Assembly (NCBI RefSeq): GCF_021352225.1
Contig: NZ_JAAUVI010000015.1
Location: 36,617 to 100,616, forward strand
From: Methylobacterium sp. C25
GTDB taxonomy: Bacteria > Pseudomonadota > Alphaproteobacteria > Rhizobiales > Beijerinckiaceae
Direction: 5' to 3'
DNA length: 64,000 nt
Part shown: one piece after another, positions 58,730 to 64,000 of the stretch
Position numbering within the stretch: position 1 is the first letter of the stretch
Layout of the letters: each line of letters starts with the position of its first letter
Made by a program: the position numbers and the translations under genes
The notes under the pieces: model-generated
The model's database searches: none
What the model was told of the DNA's origin: nothing
What the model saw: the letters and a program-made list of their open reading frames with translations, nothing else

Positions 58730-58849
58730 GTCCGCTTTGGAACAGCAGCCAAGGCCGATTGAACGGCCAATTTGGGCGCGGAGCGGCCGACCAAACTTGG
58801 CCGAGAGCGGACCAGCCGCTCTGAAGCTTGCCAGGCGAGAAAGCAGACG
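58730..58849. repeat. interspersed palindromic repeat, copy D
   Basis: A 120-bp element with outer arms GTCCGCTT (58730) and AAGCAGAC (ending 58849), core GCGGCCGACCAAACTTGGCC then GAGAGCGGACCAGCCGCT. It matches copy C in arms, core and length and follows the cyclase gene directly. Confidence 0.75.
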
Positions 58850-59293
58850 TCACGGTTTTGTTGCGACTTGGTCGTTCCAGTTGCTAGCACAATGCCCGGA
58901 AGCGCGCCTGCCGGAGGCTGGCTAGGCCGGTGTAGTCGGGCTGCTCGCCGGCGGCTGGGCGGCTGGCATCGAGATCCTTGTCGCGGCCCACCTTAGCGTG
59001 ATCACTGCGCCCGCCGGGGCGAGATTTACGAAATCACCGTGAGCCAAGCCCGATCGTCGGCCAAGGCGGGATGCCGGATCGAGCGCATCCCGCCACCCTT
59101 TCACCGCCGAACCTCGATAGCATGTCGCGATACATCCTGACTGCGATCGCCTTGGTAACCTTCGTGCGACGCTGCCGGCTTACTCCGCTGACTCCAGTTC
59201 GTCCTATGTTTGCCCGCTATCGCCTTCGTGCAGCACCCTAGGGCCGTAGAGGGGCGGTTACCTTTAAGAAACGCTTGGCAGCCAACATGCGCC
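58850..59293. other. intergenic region without a supported gene
   Basis: About 440 bases after repeat copy D with no protein-like frame and no strong structured element on either strand. Confidence 0.5.
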
Positions 59294-59548
59294 ATGGCGC
59301 CGGTTTCAAATCCTTCTCGGCTTGAAGAACGAGGCCTTCACCGCGCCGCCGCCGCGTTTCGCAGCAGGCTGGCGCGGATGCAAGCGACACTTCAGCTCGA
59401 GCCTGGCTTCGCGAGAGCGCTTTTCTTCTTCGGCGTCGTCGTCACGACCGTTTACCTCGGATTGGCCGGGAGGCTCGGTCAGTCGCAGGTCGAAGACCAA
59501 ACGGCTTCGATCGGCAAGCTTGATTGGGTACTGCGCACTGATGAATGA
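59294..59548 (+). CDS. possible small membrane protein
   Basis: 84 codons from ATG 59294. An amphipathic basic segment (HRAAAAFRSRLARMQATLQL) is followed by a membrane helix (ALFFFGVVVTTVYLGLAG). No family recognised, no clear ribosome-binding site, and competing frames exist in the same bases on both strands, so it may be spurious. Confidence 0.35.
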   Translation: MAPVSNPSRLEERGLHRAAAAFRSRLARMQATLQLEPGFARALFFFGVVVTTVYLGLAGRLGQSQVEDQTASIGKLDWVLRTDE

Positions 59549-59622
59549 TCGGCGCATCAAGTAGATCCGCCTCTGTTGCCGTATGGAGACTCTAAGTTGA
59601 TCGCCGGCATGCAAAATGGCGC

Positions 59623-59826
59623 ATGCCGCGCTGGGTCCAGATCCCGATCATCGTCGTTATCTTTGCAATACCCGGCGCGCTCGCGGTCGTAATGGCGTGG
59701 CCGTTCCTGCGTCATCGCAGCTTGCCGACGGAACTTGATGCGGATGCAATCGGAATGATGGTCGCATCGGTTCTTGTCGGGATGCTGGTGACGATGATGG
59801 TAGTCCCGCCGAAGCAGCGAGTTTGA
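59623..59826 (+). CDS. small two-span membrane protein
   Basis: 67 residues. MPRWVQIPIIVVIFAIPGAL and LPTELDADAIGMMVASVLVGMLVTMMVV give two membrane helices around a basic FLRHR loop. Hydropathy is convincing, but the ribosome-binding site is weak and the family is not recognised. Confidence 0.5.
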   Translation: MPRWVQIPIIVVIFAIPGALAVVMAWPFLRHRSLPTELDADAIGMMVASVLVGMLVTMMVVPPKQRV

Positions 59827-59948
59827 ATGCGGCCGCAAGGCGATCACCTGTTCGCGAAAGCCGGAAATTTCTCAGCCCGAGGAGCCGAGCCGTGCGCCGA
59901 ATGCGCGCTAGAGGATTGCATGAACCTACCGGCCAATCTCGCACGAAT

Positions 59949-59976
59949 CTGACAAAACGCTGACAGCCACTGTCAG
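59949..59976 (+). promoter_or_regulatory. OmpR/PhoB-type direct and inverted repeats
   Basis: Two CTGACA half-sites start 11 bp apart (59949 and 59960), as for PhoB/OmpR-type response regulators, and the second also begins the inverted repeat CTGACAG-CCA-CTGTCAG (59960-59976). A GATAAT -10-like box at 59998-60003 follows 21 bases later with no good -35, consistent with an activator-dependent promoter for the PepSY gene at 60031. Confidence 0.5.
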
Positions 59977-60030
59977 ACCGGTGAGATTGCTCGATGCGAT
60001 AATCCTCCTTCACAGCAAGGAGATCGGCTC

Positions 60031-60300
60031 ATGAAGACCACAGCACGATTGACAGCGGCCGCTTTGATTGCCCTCGGCGCCAGCAACGCAGCATTCGCAG
60101 GCGGAAAACCGGGCGCTGACTGGATCCCGGCGGATCAGATCCGTCAGAAGCTCACCGACAGCGGGTACACCTCCATCACCGAGTTAGAGGCTGACGACGG
60201 CCACTGGGAAGGCGAAGGCGTCAAGAACGGCGTGAAGATGGAATTTCATGTCGATCCGAGGACTGGCGCAATCACCAAAGAGAAGCCGGACAAAGATTGA
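60031..60300 (+). CDS. secreted PepSY-domain protein
   Basis: 89 residues. Signal peptide MKTTARLTAAALIALGASNA, cleaved near AFA-GG (residue 23). The mature part is a single PepSY fold: WIPADQIRQKLTDSGYTSITELEADDGHWEGEG, then VKMEFHVDPRTGAITKEK. PepSY domains inhibit peptidases or sense the envelope. AAGGAG lies 8 bases before the ATG. The upstream PhoB/OmpR-like repeat fits envelope or phosphate-type two-component control. Confidence 0.85.
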   Translation: MKTTARLTAAALIALGASNAAFAGGKPGADWIPADQIRQKLTDSGYTSITELEADDGHWEGEGVKNGVKMEFHVDPRTGAITKEKPDKD

Positions 60301-60315
60301 TCCTGTCTTTCGACG

Positions 60316-60579
60316 ATGGCCGGCATGTTCACCATTGAGATCGTCGGCACGACGAAGAGTGGTTGCCGAGTTCTAACATCGAAAGCTCTGCACGTCTCTT
60401 CACTCTCGGATGCACAAGTCTGGGCGCGCCATGAGTTCGATCTTGAACTGCATCTTGCGCCCTACATGGGTACTAGTGATGCGCCGGCTGCCCTGGTTCA
60501 GGTGCTCCGAGATGGTCAGGTAGTCTGGAAACTGACGCAGGCAGAACGGGTACTCGAACGCCGGCGCGAACCGCAATGA
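60316..60579 (+). CDS. hypothetical protein, partner of 60576
   Basis: 87 residues, MAGMFTIEIVGTTKSGCRVL, then SSLSDAQVWARHEFDLELHL. Small, mixed alpha/beta, no signal peptide. Its stop overlaps the next ATG (ATGA), so the pair is translationally coupled. Its own start follows a weak CGACG region. No family recognised. Confidence 0.6.
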   Translation: MAGMFTIEIVGTTKSGCRVLTSKALHVSSLSDAQVWARHEFDLELHLAPYMGTSDAPAALVQVLRDGQVVWKLTQAERVLERRREPQ

Positions 60580-60800
60580 CGCAAGCTTCCAACGCTGCGC
60601 CTCAGGCATTCTTGGTCGCTGTCAAACAGCGTCGTGAGCAAGTGCGCGTCTACGCTGTCCTGGCATCCGATGCCGACGCAGCGGTGGAGCTTGTCACCGA
60701 GAGCGCAGCCGATGACGTTGAGGTGGAGATCGCAGGTCAGCTCTCGAAGCGCATGGCGCGATCGTTGAAGCTGCAGCCGGGCGAGATACGCTTCATCTGA
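60576..60800 (+). CDS. hypothetical protein, partner of 60316
   Basis: 74 residues, MTQASNAAPQAFLVAVKQRR, then VRVYAVLASDADAAVELVTE and a C-terminal LSKRMARSLKLQPGEIRFI. It reads like a small two-strand one-helix unit. The ATG overlaps the previous stop by four bases, which fixes the start. No family recognised. Confidence 0.6.
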   Translation: MTQASNAAPQAFLVAVKQRREQVRVYAVLASDADAAVELVTESAADDVEVEIAGQLSKRMARSLKLQPGEIRFI

Positions 60801-60826
60801 TCAGCAAGAGGCTGCTTATGGAGCGA

Positions 60827-62581
60827 TCAATTACACCTCCAGCTCTGAGAGCCCGGGCAGAGATGAAACGTGTTGGTCAGGGAAAACAGCACAGCGATGC
60901 CATCAGAGCGCCGATATGTAGCCGTGTCGGCGATCGGCTTCGCAATTGCGACGCCCGCCAACAAATCATTGGTCACAAAAAAGCGCACTCCCGCACCGAT
61001 CGAAGCAATTTTCTGAACGAGACTCTTGGAATTCAGGTAAGTCTCCGTCGCGCCCCCTTCGGCGAAGCCGTATAGCTGCAGGGCATTGAGGTACTGCATC
61101 CCGAGCGGGATATCGTATCGAAGTTCGGCGGATCCGGCGATTGCATTGTCACCCGATATCCAGCCCGCTTCAAAACCACGCCCGAACGAATATCCGCCGA
61201 GATAATATTGCTGGGTGATCAACAGCGGACCGGATGCGATCTGACCGCCGGCCGCAAGCTTCACGGACCAGGCATCGGTCAAGTTCTGATAGTGAGCTGC
61301 TGAAACGTTGAACAACGAGAACCTTGTCGACGCTCCTGACCTCGACAGATCTGTGCCTGAACTCCGACCATCGGTCGCGCCGAGGCCTTGGCGAAATGTG
61401 CCGAAAAGGTAGGTCCAGCTCGATTCCGAGATGTGCAGCTTGTAGTCGGCCGATAGGCTCAGCAGACCGAGATGGTCTTCGTAGCTGCGCCCAGCATATG
61501 TACGCTCCTCGATATTGCTGATGCCCAACGCACCTCCCAGCCAAAGCGTTTGGCTCTGACTTACGAGCGGCGCGTACCAGGCGCGCACCTCATAGGTATC
61601 GGCCTCGGAGCGAGTGCCCAGCCAGCGCCTCGCATCGCCCGGCCTGATATCGCTTCGTGTCGCGGCAGCGCCGATCCTGAAGCTGTCGGTCCCGATCGGC
61701 GCATCGTAGGCGAGACTGCCGAAGCTGAGCTCGCGCCACGAGCCCAGGGACGAGGAGCCCGAGAACACCAGGCTGTCTCCTGGGACGAGCAGCGAGTTCA
61801 GGGCCGCCGTGGCCGAGCCTTGCCACGGACCGACCGCTGCGGAGCCGAGATTGTCGAGGCCGACAGCCCCGTAGACCGTCCAGGACTGCACCGAAACCTT
61901 CAGCCGGAAACGGCCACTGGCCGGCACAATCTCATCCAGGGTCGTATCTGTAACGCGGATACCGGGCCTGTCATTGGCCAGGAGGAGCTGTCGTTCGAGT
62001 GTGGAACGCCGCGCCGGCCTCTCGGCAACCAAAGGGGCCAAGAGCCGATGCAGACCGAACCGATCGGCATCGTCGCCGATGATGACGATGTCCTCGATCG
62101 TGCCTTCGACGATCTGGATGCGAAGGCGACCGCCAGCCAGATCCTGAACCGGCACGATCGCCCGCGTGAGATGATAACCGGCGCCTCGGTAGGCGGCGCT
62201 GATCGACGCGGTAATGGTTGTCAGATCGGTTTCGGAGACATCCTGACCGATGAAGGGCGCATAGGTTCCGGCAAGATCGGCTGCGGCGAGCACCGATCCT
62301 CCTTCAAGCACCACGGCACGGAGCCGGAACCGCGCGCTCGAAGATGCATCGGCGGCGGCTTTCGGTGCCACTGATGCAAGTTGCGGAGTCCTCAGCCGAT
62401 CTCCCGTCAAACTGAGATCAGGTTTAGAAGCCAACGCTGCGGCGGGAGGCACAACACGTCCGGTCGACTGGGCCGCTGCAGATCCTGCAAACATTATAGC
62501 CGATGTATAAAATAATACAGAAATGGATGCGCCAACTGAAAGCCCTGTAGCGCATTCTTTGTGTTGCCGCGGCCGCCACAT
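60827..62581 (-). CDS. two-partner-secretion outer-membrane transporter (ShlB/FhaC, TpsB)
   Basis: 584 residues. A signal peptide with a long n-region precedes a TpsB plug-like linker, POTRA domains (ISAAYRGAGYHLTRAIVPVQDLAGGRLRIQIVEG at about 130-165) and a C-terminal 16-strand beta barrel with SFGRGFEAGWISGDNAIAGSAELRYD, containing the conserved motif 4 arginine. It would export a filamentous adhesin or haemolysin-like TpsA partner; none is in the window on this strand. It is divergent from the FecR-domain gene at 62719. Confidence 0.9.
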   Translation of the reverse strand: MWRPRQHKECATGLSVGASISVLFYTSAIMFAGSAAAQSTGRVVPPAAALASKPDLSLTGDRLRTPQLASVAPKAAADASSSARFRLRAVVLEGGSVLAAADLAGTYAPFIGQDVSETDLTTITASISAAYRGAGYHLTRAIVPVQDLAGGRLRIQIVEGTIEDIVIIGDDADRFGLHRLLAPLVAERPARRSTLERQLLLANDRPGIRVTDTTLDEIVPASGRFRLKVSVQSWTVYGAVGLDNLGSAAVGPWQGSATAALNSLLVPGDSLVFSGSSSLGSWRELSFGSLAYDAPIGTDSFRIGAAATRSDIRPGDARRWLGTRSEADTYEVRAWYAPLVSQSQTLWLGGALGISNIEERTYAGRSYEDHLGLLSLSADYKLHISESSWTYLFGTFRQGLGATDGRSSGTDLSRSGASTRFSLFNVSAAHYQNLTDAWSVKLAAGGQIASGPLLITQQYYLGGYSFGRGFEAGWISGDNAIAGSAELRYDIPLGMQYLNALQLYGFAEGGATETYLNSKSLVQKIASIGAGVRFFVTNDLLAGVAIAKPIADTATYRRSDGIAVLFSLTNTFHLCPGSQSWRCN

Positions 62582-62663
62582 GTCCTTTTGCCTGTCGGTA
62601 CTCTAAACGCTGCTTCGTGCGGGCAACCGTAAAAAGACATGGTTAACGAATTCCCATTAATTC

Positions 62664-62688
62664 GGAATGTGCGTTGCCGCTTTCCGTT
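62664..62688 (+). promoter_or_regulatory. weak candidate EcfG-type promoter
   Basis: GGAAT, 16 bases, CGTT, with the -10 about 31 bases before the FecR-domain ATG. The last base of the -35 differs from GGAAC, so this is a lower-quality match than those in the stress block. Confidence 0.35.
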
Positions 62689-62718
62689 GCACTGATGCAG
62701 AGTCAAGGAACCGGAGCC

Positions 62719-64000
62719 ATGCTCCACCCATGCTTAAGAACTGGCCTGATCGTCGTTTCGGTCGCTGCCAGCCTGTTCACCACGACGCAGTTGGCCTTCG
62801 CTGAGGGCGGCCAATGGAAGGTCGTCAAGGTTTCGGGCGAGGCGTGGATCTCCGGAGACAAGGTTCGCACGGCATCGGCCTCCGACACCGAACTGCTCCG
62901 CGCCGGTGACTCGATTCGAACCGGCCGAAACGGGCGCGTTCTGCTGAACCGCGGCGCGGAGAGCATCCTTGTCTCACCGAACTCGGCGATCACACTGCCC
63001 GGCGAGGGCAAGCCGGGCATGTCGACCGTTCTGCAGCAAGCCGGAACGATCCTGCTCGATGTCGAGAGGAAGAACGTCAAGCATTTCGAGGTCGAGACCC
63101 CCTATCTCGCCGCCGTAGTGAAGGGGACCCGCTTCCGGGTGTCACTGGAAGGCGGCCGGGCAAAGGTCGACGTCGAGCGCGGCCGCGTGCAGGTCGCGGA
63201 CTTCAAGACCGGCGATTCCGCACTCGTGCTGCCAGGCCAGAGCGCCCGGGTGCTCGCCAATGCCGAGCAGGGACTGCAGCTCTCGGGCCGAGGCATGCTC
63301 GGCCAGATCATGCACGGCACGCCGCGCACGGCTCGCATAGCCCCGCTGGACGTTCCGAAATCCGGCCTGCGCCCCGCTACGGGTTCTGCGCCGTTGCGAC
63401 CGGTGGGATTGCCTGGTGCCCCCAGCGAGGGCGGCGCCACAAAGGCCGGTCTCATTCGAACGGAGGGCGGCACGCCACGGATCACGGCACCGATCGGCGA
63501 AGTCACGCTCGACATCCATTCCGCTACCAATGGGGTCGCGCGGAATGGCGATCAAGGGCGAGTTGTGGGGGGCAGGCGCTCGACGGTCTGGAGTACCGGC
63601 GACCTGAACCCCGGCACGAATGTTGGGAAGAACAAGGCAGCCAACAGCGGCAATCCGGTGGGCGCCGCCGAGGCCGTACTGGGTGCCGGTGGCGCAGCAC
63701 GCGCTTCCAGCGGAATCTCGGGCGGCGTGCTGACGACGACCGCCACCGATGCCGCGACCTCCACAACGCGCGCCGTCAGCGACAGCTCGAATGGCACCAA
63801 CGGCAACGGTAACAGCAACAACGGCAACGGTGTCGGCAGCAGCGCTGGCAGCAACGGGAACGGAGCCGGCGGCAACAGCAATGGAAACGGCAACGGCGGT
63901 GGTAGCGGCGCCGGCAGCAACGGGAACGGAAACGGAGCCGGCGGCAACGGCAACGGCAACAACGGCAATGGAAACGGCAACGGCGGTGGTAGCGGCGCCG
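62719..64000 (+). CDS. FecR-domain protein with Asn/Gly-repeat tail (incomplete)
   Basis: 427 codons are visible and the frame is still open at the window end. Signal peptide MLHPCLRTGLIVVSVAASLF to about residue 28 (AFA-EGG). A FecR domain covers about 32-160: VKVSGEAWISGDKV, LLRAGDSIRTGRNGRVLL and VETPYLAAVVKGTRFRVSLEGG. A Pro/Gly spacer and IGEVTLDIHSATNGVARNGDQG follow, then from about residue 355 an almost pure Asn/Gly/Ser/Ala tract with 87-base DNA repeats. FecR without a sigma partner here may act in the envelope. GGAG precedes the ATG. Divergent from the TpsB gene. Confidence 0.88.
   Translation, partial: MLHPCLRTGLIVVSVAASLFTTTQLAFAEGGQWKVVKVSGEAWISGDKVRTASASDTELLRAGDSIRTGRNGRVLLNRGAESILVSPNSAITLPGEGKPGMSTVLQQAGTILLDVERKNVKHFEVETPYLAAVVKGTRFRVSLEGGRAKVDVERGRVQVADFKTGDSALVLPGQSARVLANAEQGLQLSGRGMLGQIMHGTPRTARIAPLDVPKSGLRPATGSAPLRPVGLPGAPSEGGATKAGLIRTEGGTPRITAPIGEVTLDIHSATNGVARNGDQGRVVGGRRSTVWSTGDLNPGTNVGKNKAANSGNPVGAAEAVLGAGGAARASSGISGGVLTTTATDAATSTTRAVSDSSNGTNGNGNSNNGNGVGSSAGSNGNGAGGNSNGNGNGGGSGAGSNGNGNGAGGNGNGNNGNGNGNGGGSGA
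63784..64000 (+). repeat. Asn/Gly-coding tandem repeat tract
   Basis: Short AAC-GGC, AAC-GGG and GGC-AGC units repeat throughout. A 34-base segment (63880-63913, AATGGAAACGGC then AACGGCGGTGG) recurs exactly at 63967-64000, an 87-base (29-codon) period. The tract continues beyond the window. Confidence 0.9.

Noticed and set aside
63784..64000. CRISPR-like or satellite array
   Set aside because: The repeats are in frame with an open coding region and encode Asn/Gly; spacing is irregular and no spacer structure exists.

Overview
The window is GC-rich, densely packed bacterial DNA that reads as an alphaproteobacterium of the order Rhizobiales, most like Methylobacterium or a close relative. This rests on an EcfG-type general-stress sigma factor with matching promoters, a PaoABC-type molybdenum aldehyde oxidoreductase, DUF1272, DUF1993, DUF3140 and DUF3429 proteins, CsbD-like and Rmf-like small proteins, and strongly GC-biased third codon positions. 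No complete tRNA, rRNA, CRISPR array or intact insertion sequence was seen. The genus is an inference.

Layout. 1-830: a cut-off secreted protein, a small hydrophilic protein with an EcfG-like promoter, and a palindromic repeat. 834-4702: a four-gene reductase/SnoaL operon divergent from a LysR regulator. 4965-6615: a PAS protein, possibly missing its 5' end, and a secreted protein made of four tandem repeats. 6639-16013: a long leftward run (LysR, Ogt, DUF1272, thiolase, SDR, PEP-mutase-like enzyme, RND pump and its adaptor), with the TetR regulator of the pump divergent at its head. 16946-22857: GlxA-type and HxlR regulators, an MFS and an EamA exporter, DUF1993 and a DHA2 exporter. 23203-24727: an SDR with no usual start codon, an Rmf-like protein and a cytochrome b561.

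24906-31506 is the most system-like block: three rightward glycosyltransferases converge on a translationally coupled leftward operon of acyl-CoA dehydrogenase, PIG-L deacetylase, NodS-like methyltransferase and glycosyltransferase. Together these could build a deacetylated, methylated, possibly acylated glycoconjugate. I do not recognise the pathway.

32015-56600 is an accessory stress island: small secreted or hydrophilic proteins, a YghA-like SDR, two TetR/MarR regulators, an integrase beside a tRNA-like relic, PaoABC, a DJ-1/PfpI protein, two catalases, a Na+/H+ antiporter, an EcfG sigma factor, CsbD-like and DUF3140 proteins, an Rmf-like protein and a Tat-exported glucose-fructose oxidoreductase. 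Its two ends carry a direct repeat of the 3' end of that oxidoreductase gene. At least eight sites fitting [G/C/T]GA(A)AC-N16/17-[C/G]GTT lie 28-60 bases before start codons of stress-type genes here and at 412 and 24112, plus one 150 bases before the sigma-factor gene, so the block looks like an EcfG regulon.

56731-64000: a PAS-GGDEF diguanylate cyclase, small membrane and PepSY proteins, a two-partner-secretion outer-membrane protein (TpsB), and a divergent FecR-domain protein that runs off the window in an Asn/Gly repeat tract. Five degenerate copies of one roughly 120-bp palindromic repeat are scattered through the window.
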